Assembly (NCBI RefSeq): GCF_019649055.1 | Contig: NW_026570247.1 | Coordinates: forward strand, 1,178,001 to 1,242,000 | Direction: 5' to 3' | Length of the DNA: 64,000 nt | DNA from: Paramacrobiotus metropolitanus | Taxonomy: Eukaryota > Tardigrada > Eutardigrada > Parachela > Macrobiotidae | Shown here: positions 34,045 through 48,400 of the stretch, piece after piece | Position numbering within the stretch: position 1 is the stretch's first letter | Layout of the letters: each line of letters begins with the position of its first letter | The notes under the pieces: generated by a model | The model's database searches: none | Told to the model about the DNA's origin: nothing | What the model saw: only the letters and a program-made list of their open reading frames with translations | Position numbers and translations under genes: made by a program

Positions 34045-36002
34045 ATGCGGGATCCGTTTACAGTCAACACAAGCTGCCAATGTCCGCAGCAGACCGAATA
34101 TTATCCCGTTTATTTGATCCTCATCTTCCCCATCAGCGCCGCGTTCGGGAACTTGGCGTTTTGCCTGTCCGTCATCTGTACGCCCAAACTGCGCACCGTC
34201 CCGAATTTCTTCCTGGTATCCGACGCCGTGGCCGACCTGATCGTCAGCGGCTGCATGATCCCGCTGCGCATCATGTTCTACGTGCAGGACGACTGTTTCC
34301 CGGCCGGTCACGCCCTGTGCCAGTTGTTCATCGCCTCCACGGAATACGTCAGCGCAGCTAGTTTAAGCCACGCTGCTGTTATTTCCATCGAGAGGCACGT
34401 CCGGCTGTTCAACCCGTCGGCGTATAAAAAGTACAGCAAGGCGGTTTTCATCCCCGTTCTCATTCTCATCTGGTAGGTTTCTTAAATTTGTTAGGTTTAA
34501 TATTGGCCCTGTTACTGTACGTACATGGTACTATCTGCGAGTACATTTCGCTTGAAGTATTACTGCGGCTACACTCCCTGCTTCATAGCTAACAGCTTCA
34601 AACCACAAAAATGTAAAGGTTTTCAGCACTCTCATATTCGGCTTTACAGTATGTAGAGTAGACATAAACTACTCGCCGAGAATTCCCTTCGATGGTCAAT
34701 AAGCCACTACTCTACGCTCATGCGGCAAGTTTACCGCTCGCAGCCAATAAATCTTGTGTCCGCAAACTGCGGGCAATTACAGATACTGGGCACCTGTTGT
34801 TGAAGGTAGTGTGGGTTCTGTATAAGTGCACGTGTTTATAAAATATGGGAATGCCTCAAATTATTGATGTATTTTTCCGAAGGTGGGAACTGGGAAGCTG
34901 TATTGGGGCGCCCACATACGCACCCAACAAGTCGTACTGGATTAACAATCTTAACAATATTAGGCAAACGTGGCGGATCGAGCAGGTGTACCGTCTAACA
35001 TTAAATCAGTAGGACCGTTTGGACTTGCTACCCCACCCCACAGAGGGTCGTAGTCAGCCGTCCATAAATATAACAAAATGTATTAATTTGATCACTTTTC
35101 CCTTTTGGCAACCAGCGTCGTCTACAGCGGGTGATAACGCGCGAAAGCGAAAGTTTGTATCTCCGCTCATTTTCTTAGTTATTCGTAGGTTCTACCCGGC
35201 AATCTTCACATACATCAAAACCTTCGTACCCTCGGCGCTGAATCTATATCCCTACGACGACACAGACGACGGTGACATCTGTCGGCAGCTCCAACGTACA
35301 CCCTGCAACTGCCTTCTCTGCTTTCCAACCTACATCAATCTTATCGACATCACTGGTCAGAACATTCTCCCACTCAGCATCACCTTCGCCATGTACGGCC
35401 ACATCATGTACGTGGCACACCGACGCATCCGGCTAGCCGAACGCATCCGTCGCAGCCTAACCTCCACAACATCCACACGCAACAGCAGCGATACCACCCC
35501 AACGGTGCCTCCCGATCAACCTATTCCGCCGCATCCCAGCTATGCGCGAAAGATGCTACAAAGCCCGGAATTCCGCTCCATCCGGCTGTTCTTAGTAATT
35601 CTCATCGTACTGTGTATCTGCGTGATTCCGAGCATCAGCAACCACATCGCCCTACTCTTTTACGCCGACGACAGTATCCGGCAGTTGCAGACAATTATAG
35701 AAGCGGGCGGGCATGTTCTAACGTCGAATTGTAACGTGGCGTACGAGAGTCTGCGGTTCGCCATTCCGGTACTGTTGTGGTCCAATTCGCTGATCAATCC
35801 ACTGCTGCTGTTTATTCTCAATCGCAACTACCGGGTGGCGTTTCGCGCGGTAATGACGCGTGTGCGGCGGAAAGCGAGGTGTCTTATTCGGAAAGGACCG
35901 GAGGTTGGGAGCGGTCCTGCCAGGTCACGGGGCGTACAGATACCCAGCGGAAATCGCTGGTATCGGGTCACTATTATGGGGGATTATTCCCTTCCGAACT
36001 AA
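34045..36002 (+). CDS. Rhodopsin-like (class A) G-protein-coupled receptor
   Basis: Plasma-membrane receptor; the ligand is unknown. Two exons, 34045-34472 and 35189-36002, give 413 aa; the junction rebuilds a Trp codon in TM4. TM1 has GNLAFCLS. TM2 has SDAVADLIV, matching the usual LAxxD. A TM3 Cys is in HALCQLF. The end of TM3 is ISIERHVRL, so the DRY triplet is ERH. TM4-5 flank a cysteine-rich loop (CRQLQRTPCNCLLC). TM6 has CVIPS in place of CWxP. TM7 has NSLINPLLLFILN in place of NPxxY. The third intracellular loop is long, Ser/Thr/Pro-rich and basic. No subfamily was recognised. AATAAA at 36346-36351 is a plausible poly(A) signal; transcription converges on the next gene. Confidence 0.87.
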
Positions 36003-36490
36003 CCAAACCAGACAAGAGTGATTTTGCCGGTACTTTTACGAATCGCTCTCAGTGTTAGGTGTGACCTTTCTGCTACTAATTATTGGGCTAAGTGAGCTTT
36101 TCACATGTTAATCAGTATGCTGTGTATTGCTTAACAGTACCTCGGAACAAAAATCGACATCATTGTCGCTTGTGCCGGAAGAAATTAAATCGCGAATTAA
36201 ATCCAGACAATTTACGAAAATTGTACTGGATTAAGTTAATTTGCCGTAAAAACTGCTGCCCTTAAACTACCGCACAGATCTTTACTGAATAATTCACATG
36301 GTCGCTTAGAAAACTAGAAAAAATTATTACAAACTGCCATATATTAATAAATTAAACCGGTGGCTTAAAAACCCAACAAATAACAACGGGGTTAAGGAAT
36401 AAATACTGCAATGAAAAGTATATACAACAATAACCATCTGCATAAAACACCAGTCCAACGTGGATGACAAAAACTGTAAATTAAACCGGT
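36003..36490. other. Convergent 3' spacer
   Basis: 488 bp between two stop codons of convergent genes. AT-rich, with AATAAA on the plus strand at 36346-36351 and 36398-36403. Nothing else was recognised. Confidence 0.55.
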
Positions 36491-39400
36491 TTATCCGGTA
36501 AGGAACGCCAGAACGAAACGCTTCAACCACGGAGTCCCCTTCAGGAACGTTTCCGGTTTCAACGGCTTCGGTTTGTACGCGCCGGCCGGCAGACCGTCCT
36601 CCTCAAACATGTCACGCGAACTGCAAAGGGTCAAGCATAATCATCACAAATAATTAAACAGTGTCTGTATAACTCGTTCTCAATTCGGTCTCGTGATTTT
36701 TAATGCATTAATAGCTGCTGTCAAATATACCACGTATTGGGACTCTGATGCGAATTGTATTTAAGTCAAAGCTCTCGAGTGCGCAACAACTCACGCACTG
36801 ATTTGTGAGTCAGACAGATTCACTGATAACGCCGCGCGCATTGGTCAGATGGAGAATCAGTTGCTGAATTAGAAAACCGAGCTGTTGAGCTCGGTTTTAT
36901 AATTCGCGCTCACATTCATGACCGCTTGTCGACTCTTTAAAATTATCTTGCGCTGCTAATAAACGTTCGTAATGATCCAGGCTGCAGTAAACTGTATGTA
37001 ATTACGTTGTACTTACTGTAGTTCGTCATTAAGTTTTAAGATAATAAGGTTTATTTAATTAACTTAATAATTAGTAATTGAGCGAAAATTTGATGAACTA
37101 ACTAGAGTCATTCACGCCTAATTAGCACATTTAGCACTTAATTAATTAGCAAATCTGCCCCTAATTAGTAATTTCCCACCCATGTTTTTTTATCACCTAA
37201 TTAGCAAATTTGTTACACATGAAGAAAAAATTAATATTACATGTCATTAAGCTATGCGAAATTATTTTTCTTAATAAGTTTGCGCTTGTTGTGTTGCGTT
37301 GTCCATCGTAGTGAATGGCACTGAAGGCAGATTCATTGCAGAATTCACGGTGCTGTCAAATTTTGTGTTTATTTCTACGAGTGTATCCGTTATCAGTGGT
37401 GGGAACATGTTTCAATTTTTTTCTCTTAGTCATAGCGGAAAGATGAGTAACCGATTCGTGCGCAGCAGTCATGCCGCAGATACAAGCGGGCTGCTGATAT
37501 TTGACAGTCCTAAATGCAAAGTTCAAGTTCTAATGCAAATTAACAGGTTTAACTCTAAATACTAATGTGCGCCACATTAGTTATGCTCTTCATTCATGTG
37601 GGATGGCTGACGCATGCGAAATATCGATCAAAAATATAAACTATCAATACACACATTACAAAACATTAACTTTTCTCATTTATAATTACCCTAAATACTG
37701 ATAGGAGGAAATTTTGTCATTTTCATAGGCGTATGCTCCGGTTTTTCTTATACTTCGGGCACTTCAAGTACTTATAAGCTCTCATATTTTGGTCACCTGG
37801 TGTTAAACTTCTTGACAAACAAAAATCCCAGAAATAAATAGCTTTCATAACAAAAACGTCGCTCACGAATTTCAAAGCATGAACTTAGAAAAATTTCGAT
37901 AAAAGCCAAAGGAAGGACGGGACGGCCGAGTGCAGTGTAAAAGAACCGCTCTTCCACGTCAGAAATTTCAAAAACTAAATTTCAGACATTTTCAAATACA
38001 AATTTCCAACATTTTCCAGTCTGTTTTGATGACTTCAGACTAGTGAAAACAAGTCGAAGCACGTTATCAGCACCTTTTTAATGTAGCGCGCCACATGGGG
38101 AATGATATACGTGACCGCTGACCAAAATATGCAACCGTAACTTAAAAGTGACCGCAATATGAGAAAATCAAAGTAGTGCAATGGCGATCGTTCATAGGGC
38201 AAACTTCATGCTTAATACGTACTACTGTACACCTTTACGATAAAAACTACGGGACAATCTGGCACAGCAATAAAATAAAACACAAGAAACATACCGCGCC
38301 AAAAACCGCGTCAGCTCCTTAACCATCCCGTCATCATATTGCCCCAGTAACGCCACCGCCCGTTGCTCTTCCTCCGCCGTTAGCGCTCCGGCAGACTCAG
38401 CGACGAAGCGCGGCCAGGCCCAATACGGCTCCGTGCCGCGGGTGAAGCCCAGTCCCGGTCCGTCGGCCACCGGGATCACGGCGTCCGCCACCTCCGCCGC
38501 GAAGATGATCCACTCGTCAAAGGGCATCCGGGCGCGCAGACTGACGCGGTGCAGGCGGACGGTGTGCACCCAGGGGGCGCTGTAGCAGTACTGGTCGCTG
38601 TGGAAGAGGTTCTGCGCCAGGGTGATGTGGGACAGGACCAGGAGCGGGAGGGGATGGTGGACGGTCGTCATGGGGAAGACGGTGTCGGTGTCGCTATATA
38701 CGACAAGAGAAATGAGTGATATGAATAAATCGGTCAATTACAGATTCCGGACTATCAAAAGAAGCTCATGTAATGTCTCTGTAAACCTGATGTCTAATTC
38801 ACGAATATGCAGGACAAAAAAAAGGTAAAAATCGGCTCGGCCAGTCTGTCCGCGGGTGAAAAATTCATTTACAAGGGAAGTGACCCGATACATGGTGCTA
38901 AGTTTCGGGTACATGCACAAAAACAGCTGGACAGCCAGTTCGCACAAATTGCGAGTCCGGAGTCGGCCCATAATAGCGCTCATTTACGGAATATGCACTA
39001 AAACTATGCATGGTTAAGTAAATTCCTTTTAGTCTTACATCATACATGTATGCCGCTTAATTCCGGTGCGCTCGAAGACCAGCTTGAATAATTTCAAATC
39101 TTTATAATTCCTTGCGCGGTAACTGTACGTAGCGACATAAATCAATCGATAATCATAGCATTTGCACCACACTGAAGCGCTTTCAGTGTCACAGAAAAAC
39201 GGTCATTTAAATGTGGCGCTGGATAAATGCTACGTTATGCTCTCCGAGGCGGCACAGTAATTACTGTAATTTCTGCTGTTGAACATCACCTGACAAGATA
39301 TGATCGAAAAACAAGATGCGTCGTTATAACGCGCAGTGCGGTCGCTTTTCTGTTCGAACTCAGTGCCGGCGTTGTATGGACATAGACCGTTTTCCTCTTG

Positions 39401-40915
39401 TACACTGTTTGTTGATTTTATTATTCAAATTTCGACCCGTCAGCTGCTGCGCAGCGGGTCATCACGAGGCATCAGTCGTGTGACAGTCAGCGGCATGATA
39501 CTCGGCTTTATGGGCATTTCCTTGCAGGACAATTCGCTTTTGCGCTTTTATGACGGAAGGGGATGCCGACGTTCACCGCACAGGCTCTTTATTTCGCGAG
39601 CAAAAGTCACACAACGAATTATTCCAGAACGGAATTATGGCTCCCACGAAATAAGTGTGACGCGAAATGCCCCACGACTATTTGGACGTTTCGCCGACTA
39701 ACAGTTCGTCGACCGACACAATGTTGAGCGAACAACGTGGAGCGTCACGAGAGCAGCGGGTAAATAATCTAAGAATAACCTAAGAGACCTAAGAAACCTA
39801 AGAAACCTAAGAAAACCTAAGAAACCTAGGACAACTAAGAAACCTAAGAAAACTAGGAAAACTAAGAAACCTAAGGAAACTGAGGTGGTTTAGCTAAACG
39901 CTCATTCGACGTCATGACGGGTCGGCATCGTGTCTGTTGGACGAAATGACGGTCGGCGAAGTGGCGGCTCACTCCCCGCAATTACTGACTGTATGTATCT
40001 GTACCTAGTGGTCTGCGGTCGCGTACTGGCGATGGAGCGCATCAACCCCTGCATGTCATCGGAGTACTCGTACACATCCATGGGGTTGTTAACGGGCGGG
40101 CAGAATTCGGATGCCGCTTTGCGGACGACGACGGTGTCCACGGTGGACGGCAGGATGGAGCGGACGCAGGAACGCAGGATATCGCGGCCGAACACGGAAA
40201 AGGACTGCGGGAGTGTCGCGATCAGGCATCCTGTCTCGGTGACCTCTAAGGTGGCGACGCGGTGCTGCGCTCTGGGTCGGTCATCCCGTAGCGTCTGCCA
40301 CAAACTGCATACCCTGTACAACAAGAAAGGCACGCTTGTTTTAAATAAAATTACTCGTAGATTACTGTTTCGTTCAACATGTAAACAAACCTGAACGTCA
40401 AATACGCGTATAACCAGAACGTCAAATGTAAACCGAAATTCGCATATAAACTGCGTAAATGTAAATATGGGATAGCTGCCGCTTCGAAGCCCACTTTTCT
40501 GAATTTAAATTAAATCTCAAAATTTTCATTCACCTGACTTCAATCGAAAGCGGCGCATCAACCGACGCGAATTATCTGGCAGCAGAACAGCAAGAACAAT
40601 TTTTAAAAAGGCTGTTAACAACGCGTGATCGTAACATTCTACAAAAAGGGCTATGTAAAGGTTATGCGCAATATAATACAGTAATTAATATCAAGATCAC
40701 TTGTTTGAACTTTTAACTGACATTACCGTTGCCTCAGTACGTTGGGAATTTTCGTAGCGACCTTCGAACATCAAGTCTAAAGGGAACATCGAACAAAAGG
40801 ATCAGCTGATTTACCTGCCGATTGTCGTAATGGCTACCGCATCGAGATACGAGTAGATTTCCCACACTAAATCCAACGGAATATCGCTCCAGCCCAATTC
40901 AGCGCAATCGTCCAT
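36491..40915 (-). CDS. Small F-box protein
   Basis: Probable substrate adaptor of an SCF ubiquitin ligase. Minus-strand exons 40915-40815, 40313-40005, 38693-38295 and 36620-36491 join in phase to 312 aa. An N-terminal F-box spans the first intron: WSDIPLDLVWEIYSYLDA then RVCSLWQTLRDD, the standard LPxxLLxxIfsyL...V...W pattern. The remaining ~260 residues show no repeats (no LRR, WD40 or Kelch) and end FVLAFLTG. The third exon has a plain mixed sequence with PFDEWIIFAAEVADAVIPVA. The start is the first ATG in the F-box exon; an upstream exon is possible. Introns 2 and 3 are 1.3 and 1.7 kb and hold repeats and hairpins. It lies downstream of, and in the same orientation as, another F-box gene (42496-49707), but the two are not alike outside the F-box. 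Confidence 0.8.
36866..36905. repeat. Short perfect-core palindrome
   Basis: Arms of 18 bp with a single mismatch (perfect over AAAACCGAGCT/AGCTCGGTTTT) and a 4-base loop GTTG. In intron 3 of the small F-box gene. Confidence 0.75.
39638..39965 (+). repeat. Foldback-like satellite element, copy 2
   Basis: Left arm about 39638-39757 (CACGAAATAAG, GACGCGAAATGCC, CGTCGACCGAC). The core about 39765-39890 is made of degenerate CCTAAGAAA units. The right arm about 39900-39965 has GGACGAAATGACGGTCGGCG and AAGTGGCGG. It lies in intron 2 of the small F-box gene and has the opposite orientation to copy 1 at 4 kb. Confidence 0.65.
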
Positions 40916-42495
40916 GTTTCGAATGTTACAGTGTACAGCGATAAAATCGTGGAGACTTTTGGTCAGTTCGAAAATGCTATCGAATGATCTGCGCGTGACC
41001 GGCACGCGGGAAGAAGGAACCGAACACCTGTTTGTAATGACAAAAACGGGCAAACAAAAAAGGTTAACGCCGGTTGTACAAAGTCCGTTTAATGAATGCA
41101 GCGGTTTGAACTTCGGTTCCGTCTTTTACGCCATCCGTACACCGTTTGAACGGGCCAGACGGAGCCGATGATGTAATCGTCTATACTGCCGTCAATACAC
41201 AGTTCATTCAACAGGTGCGTACTGCACAGTGCATAGCGCTACTCGTACTGAGTCGTGCGGCTGTCGGGTGCGCAGTCTGCGCAGTGCAGCACTCACAGCA
41301 GCGCATACTGGTCAGACAGACTGTGCAGCGCATACTAAACAGATAGACTGTGGTGTGTACGAGAAAACGCGCTCGTACGCGCTGTGTACGTCTGGTCTGA
41401 TATCATCGGTCATACGCCGATGGCCGACACTGTACTACTACTACCGCGTCATTGATCAGTCTGGATTGAAGACGATTGTCTGAGCAATCCCTGTTTCACG
41501 TCTGGACACTCACAGGAGATCAGTCAAATCACTATGCTATAATATTACTGTATTATGCTGGCCATTTTTTCCAGCTCATTAATTTTACACTCTGGTCTTT
41601 CGGAAGATCTTCCAAAGTTGATATTTGATAATAATTTACTCGCACTCGATGAGTGTGCATCGGTGCATGAACCAGCATCCCTCTATCAGTAAACTGCAGA
41701 CATACTTAAAACAAAAAAATACAAATAAAATACAAATAAAATAATGCGTTTATCCGTTTACAGTACTAGTATTGTGACCGTCACTATTGTCATAATAAAG
41801 GGCAATTAATTTCCAAGAAATATCGAAAAAACAGTTACGAAAAAAGTAAAATAAAATACAATTATTATTATTGCTGTAATTGCAAAATTAACGGGACTTT
41901 GACGACTGCATGCCAGGTAGAATAAGTTATGTACACGTACCATTAAATTTTTTTACTACAGTATTAATGCAGGCTATTAAACTGATCTCAAAAGCAATAA
42001 GTACAGTCACAGCAGTCGGCAGCCAGGATTAACTGACGCCGACCACTCTGTTGCGCCGGTGTTGACAAAACACCGCTACAACGTCCGAACATTATCTCAT
42101 CGCTTGATTGATTTCTCCCACCATTTTTGGACAGACAAACTTTCCATTTTACTGATATTCGTTGGAATGGATAAACCGTGTCAAAATCAACTCACACCGG
42201 GCACGATTCGCGCTGCCTAATTAAAGCACATCGGTATTGACGCAACGTGGTTTCTGCCTAGTCTCCTGAAATTCTGAATGTCGAAGAGAAGAAATTCAAC
42301 CAAATTAATTCATTTATAAACCCATCTGATCTGCAGTACTTTCCACGTTAAAAAAAACTCTCACCCTGGTCAAAAACATCGACAACAAACTCCACCCCTA
42401 ACCGGGACACAAACATCACCCCGGCACTTTATAATCAAAACCAAAAATCCATCACAAAATAGAAACCACCAGCAGCACTTGTGTGCATCAGCGGA
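40916..42495. other. Intergenic between two minus-strand F-box genes
   Basis: 1.6 kb. No exon was recognised. About 41205-41400 is dense in short G/C-rich self-complementary words (TGCGCAGTCTGCGCAGTGCAG and similar) and lies just upstream of the small F-box gene, so it may belong to its promoter. 41700-42000 is AT-rich with nothing identifiable. Confidence 0.45.
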
Positions 42496-45400
42496 CTAGC
42501 AGCGCAGTGTATCACAGCTGTGACTCCACTCGGGCACGACCAGCTCCTCGTTGGCGGCCGGCCGACAGCGGACGGCGGCGGCCTCCAGGCGCTGCAGGAC
42601 GGCGGGGTCGGCGCCGCGATGACTGACCAGCAGGGGGACGGGACGGGTGTGGCGCAGGCGCCGGTAGAAGGGGCAGTGCAGTAGGTGCTGGCCGGTGCTC
42701 TGGGCGCGGATAGCCCACGATTCCACCTCGTCAAACGCGCAGCTGAACGTCCACCGCTACACAACATTACGCCCATATTATATATAAAATTGCCAATTTT
42801 ATTAAATTACCTGACATTATTTACCGTTTTTTACTACGATAATTTATGGCCTTTTGGATTGAAGTTTTTGCTGTACAACTGAATTTAAATTACCGGTATT
42901 TAAATAATTTATGTACCAATAATCTAAGCTTAATTATATTAGTAATTGATACAAACGTTATACATGTACTTTCAAATGCAATTATCTGTACGACCGTTAA
43001 AAAACTTGGGGCTACAGATTTATTTATATTTGGCGAAGAATTGTAGTACATGGGCTCACGGTGGTGCAAGTGTATGACATATCTCCTCTCACTGCTCACC
43101 ATCAGCGCGGTATGTAGACCGCGAAACACATAATGGCTGATTTACTCGTTTTATACCTTTTTCTGTAGTATTTGGCCTGTTGTCTAATCATACCTCGTAT
43201 TAAGTAATTTTTATTGTACAAACACATATTATGAATATTATAGGGAATTTCTCTTATTGATATTACTGTCACGTCGGCAACATTAATTGTTTTTCTCAAA
43301 ATTTAATGAAATTTTGTTCCATCCATGTTGTCAAGCAAAAAAAGCTTGCGCGGAACTTCTGCGGTAAGGCTTGAATAGTCAAGTAGATTATTAGTACAGT
43401 ACTCGTACAAGTATACCTGGAAGCCGATCTTCCACTTTTTGTTGGGCGCACGAATCCATTCCTGCTGCACCATGCCCTGCTTCTCCAGAACGCCCACGCA
43501 TAACTGCCGCAAGCGGCGGTTGACGCGGGAAAAACTGTTCAATGAGTATCCTGTAAGAAAGAAAGAATTTCTCTGATTTTTTTCAAGCGGAACATCATGT
43601 TTACCGTCTTCCAGAATTAACAGATATTTCAAAACAAAATAACCGTGATCGTTCTCATATTTCAATTTTACTGACCGTCAACTATTATTATCACAAAATA
43701 CATTTCTTACATACATCGCATTTATTGATAAAAAAATAAAAAACCCAAAACAAACGTTTCCTCATTGATAATCGTGCTATAACAAAAATTATCCCAGCAC
43801 CAGTAATTATTCACTGTTTTACTTCGCTGTTAAAAAATATTCAGAAAACATTTCGCCGGTGAAAATGATTTGTTAAAACTCCCGCTAACATTAATGATAA
43901 TTCCAAAAAAATACACCGATCGTGTACAGTACAACTGGGAATACATTCAACAATTTTCTGCACTGACCGTCTAATTTCCGCACGATCTTGGTCAAGATCT
44001 CCGGCGGCAGTTCCGATAAATAATCCCCGCCGGTGTCGTTGCGCAGCTGCGCGTCACAGGCGGTGCGACGGATCCCGAAGCTCTGCAGCTCGGCCGAGTG
44101 GATGACGGTGGCATCGGGCCGGCTGGGATAAATCCGCCGCAGCGAGAAGGGACAGCCGTACTGCGCCAGGGGGCAGCGCTGCTCAATCCACGTCAGCCCG
44201 CCCTGGATCTCGCTGTGCACGTTGCGGTAGTGCCCGGCGTATTCGCTGCGCCGGAACGTCTGCCCGCACACGAACGTCAGCATGGACTTCGGCTTGGTCT
44301 GATATCTGAGAATGCCGAGGAAAATGTTTATTTCAGCCAGTAAAATAAGATTGCAATTTAATAAAAATAAATTCGATTTATACTGGAATACAGTTAAGTA
44401 CTGCATTCAAAATTATACCTGAGACTGGCTGAGAATGCCGAGGGAAATGTTGGTTTACTCAGTAAAATAAAATCACAAATAAATAAAAATTAATTCGGTG
44501 TATACTGGAATACAATTATTACATTCAGAATTACATTCGAAAAGAATATGGCAAAAATACACGTATCATAATAAAATGAATCGCGAGGTTTAGTACTGTA
44601 AACCAAAAAAATAAAAGAATCGTAATTATGTGCATTTTTTTAGAAGATGAACGTTTATCACATTTGAATTCAGAGAAAATTAATACGAAAAAGAAACCTT
44701 CAAAAAAATTTACCGTCGTTTTTCAGTAAATTTGTGAGTCTGTGTAAACATTAATGAATACTGAGCAGTGACTGCAGAAAAAAATAAAGAAGAATAAATG
44801 TTTGTCATAAATTACAGAAATAAAACTGCAAAAATCATTTAATTGTAAAGAAAGGCAAAAAAATAATCCAAAAACGAAACCCAAGAAATCTGAAGAAAAC
44901 GAAGAAAATTGATGTCTGATGCGAAGAGCCGTTGTACCGACCTGGTGATGGTCTCGACGGTGAGATTGAGACCCAGCGCCACCGGGTGATGCAGCGGCGG
45001 CGGGATGGGGACCGGCGAAACGGACGCCATCCCTTCCGGTTCACCGGGGATCGGCGCGGGGTCGACGGCGATGCCCAGGACGGACTCCATGGTGGTGGCC
45101 GGCGAACTGACCATATTCACACTGCCGCCCATCTCCGCCACATCGTCATCGGCATCCACGCTGTCCAGATCGCGCAGACTGTCTTCCTCGTCCTAATTAG
45201 AAATATGTACGCTTGTACAGAGGCGCTGATCAGCCGCACAATTCCACATAAACAGGAACATTTCAACCAATCATAATAAAGATATAGTACAAAAATAAAT
45301 TACTACATAATACAAGAACAATAAATCAATAAATAACACATATTAAACAATTAATAATAACAGGCCGCCATCAACAATAGATTACAACTGATGAATTGAA

Positions 45401-48400
45401 TGAAAGGAGAAAACGCCTTTAATGCGGTAATGCTAAAAAAGCATTACAGAAACCATACTACGACTGTAAACTAATTATTCAGTAACGTTAATCGATAGCA
45501 TAATCGAAGCAGTAAGTCAACGTGAGCCAACGTTCTACGCTTGCTTCCGACATGCACCAAGACTCATTCTATTTCCGCTAGTAAATACTGGAAGTTTTAT
45601 TTTTAAAAATAACTGGAAAGAATAAAAATATTCATTATCCATCAACAAAACACATTAATCGAATATTCCGGATCGTTTTCAGTCAGCCACCAGTTTAACA
45701 AATTATCAGAACAACTTACCGTATAAAGTTACTAAAGACTATTATTTATTAACGGGTTAAATCCATCCTAAAGCGAAAAAAATTTAACAAAAAGATTTAA
45801 GAGTAAATCAAGATTTTATTTTAATTCATAAGAAAATTCGTTTCTCGTGCCTACCAACAGTCTGCCAGATTTTTATGAAAAATTTGAGAAAACGATTAAC
45901 TATTAAATCAACATTTTTCATTTTATTTGTACAAAAAATCTGTCTTTCATATGCCTACCAAATGCTGGCAAAATGAAGAAAAAGATGGAAGATTAAAACA
46001 AGATTTTAATTTAAGCTTTGAAAGAACATTTTTTCCTACTCCTCACCATCCCATTGTCCTGCTCCGTAATCATCTGCAACGCGGCCTTCAACGTCTCCGT
46101 CGTCTGGCGACTGGCCTGGTACAGCTTACTACACAAACTGCGACTCAGCCCCGGGGGATTCTTGCGTTTATTCCACGGCGCATCCGACCAGCTCCACTCC
46201 TCCTCCGACTCCACCGAGCCATCACGGCTCAACTCCATCCCCCCGCCCCCGCCCTCCCCGTTCTCCCGGCGCTCCCGTAGTATCACTTCCGGCACCGGTC
46301 GACTGCTGGGCAGCGGCACCGCCGGAAACCGCTCCGTTAAGTCATTCCGCAGGCGTTTGAAGTGCCGCGGCGCGGAGTACGCCACGTTGAGGCAGGTCTG
46401 GTCGCGCAGCGCCAACGCCATGTCCAGCTGCTCGGGATGGCCGTGGGGGTTCGGGAGGAAGAAGGGGAGAGGCGAGTGCTTGTCGGTGTAGTGCAGCGGC
46501 CAGCGGTTCCACTCCACGGAGCAGAAGATGATGCTGGCCGGGCATTCTTCCTGTGGGACAGTCAATTACTGCATCCCGCTCGATTTTTAAAAAAATTATA
46601 TTTGTTATTACTGTTTTATTAACGATTGCTATAAATTACCATTATTATTTTGTTTATTTTTAGTTTCTTATTCATCTTACACTCTGAAGGGGACCGGTTA
46701 GTTAAAAAAATTGCATCACATGCAAATTTTATGTTTTTATACGTAATTATACGTTTGTCTGGGCCAATGTCGCACGATAATTATGTCAACAGCTGTGCCA
46801 CTGCTCTACGACCACTCGTACTTGACAGCGAGCAATGAGCAATTGAGCATATTGAGCAATTATATCGTTATATCCCATCATTGGACATTGCCGCTCTACA
46901 ATAGTGCAGTCTACTAGACTGTAAACTGCATTATTTTAGAGCAACAGTGATTCTACATGTTCAGTATTATGTATTCAATATTCCACCTAGATAAAAACAA
47001 CTTTTCAGGATTTTCTTTTGGTTTTTCAATTCTTATTGGATTCCACACTGCTCGGTATGGAGCACAAGAAGTACGAGCGGTCGTAGAGTAACGGCACAAC
47101 TTCTCAGCGAAAACGTATAATTACGAGTATTTACAAAAAACTTGCATAAAATGGTACATAAAAATTGCATGTAATGCAGTTTTTAACAAACCAAGAATAA
47201 ATGAATTTTTTAACTACAACTGTCTACAAGTAAATGCATTTTTAAAAATACTGCACAGAGAGCGAGGCTACATAAATACGAAATCATAGATGCCACAAAC
47301 TGCTTCCGCAGAAAAATAATTCATTAATTTTATTCTTAATTGATTTACTGACGCCTTTGTTGCATTCTTCATTTTTCGGGACATGCTGGTTTTGGGAATA
47401 TATAATTATTAAACATTTAACACAACAGGATTTAACCTTTAATGTTTCATTTATTGTTCAACTATCTTCCGGTATTTCTTGTCTTCCTTCCTGCGCTTCT
47501 AATTTTTCAGAACAATTTTATTTTTTCAATGCCATTACCGATTATTACAGGCATTTAGCCGTATAATTTTGTAAATGCGAAAATGTTAATTTTTTTTTAA
47601 CGAAAACCTACCAAGTGCTTTCCCAGGACTTTTCGTTTCATATTCATATCACATCCGTTTCCGGCATTGATGCACGGTACCTGCAAAAAAATTCATACCA
47701 AACATTACTCAAGAAAAAATGCTAAAGATCCTACAGAATTCACGATCAGTTATGCTTATTTATTAGACAACAGAGTATGCCAAAAAGCCGGAAGGAAAAG
47801 GTGCCATTGTGGCGTAGCTGATGTAAGCGCGGTGTTGGCACACGCAGCAGAAAAGTGTGCAACAACAAAGCGGTAGTGCTTTACATCAACAAAGTGTTGT
47901 TGGCCGGTGCATTACGCCAATAACCCACATTTTACGATATGCGCCGAGTGCTGACTCAGACAGGCACTGCCGTGCCGGCGCGGCAATATTTCCGATCCTG
48001 TGCAAATATTGACCCACATCCAAGCCTAACCAACACCCCGCCGGCCGCGCTCTATGGAATTATTTATTGTTGTGCGTTTGCCAAGTGTCAACAACAGCCG
48101 ATAGCGCACAAATACCCACAGTTCCTTATGGCATCAAAATTCTACCATCAAAAATTTTCAAAATTCGCCTGCCTAACGAAGAATTACAGTCAATTTATCA
48201 GCACATCAATTACGAGGGAGCAGCTGTTGTTAATTTTCACTATATACAGTACATGCACACACAAAAATAAATGAAAATATCTAAAGAAAAATATACCAAC
48301 ACTGCTCAGAAGAGTATCAGAGTAATTTAATGGATGGCCAAGTTATGATCGAATTTCTTGAAAATCGCATGTAAACACGTAAAACGTAACGAAGGCAAAT

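Noticed and set aside
46018-46491. 157-codon plus-strand frame
   Set aside because: Antisense to exon 3 of the FBXO30-like gene, which has clear family motifs on the minus strand.
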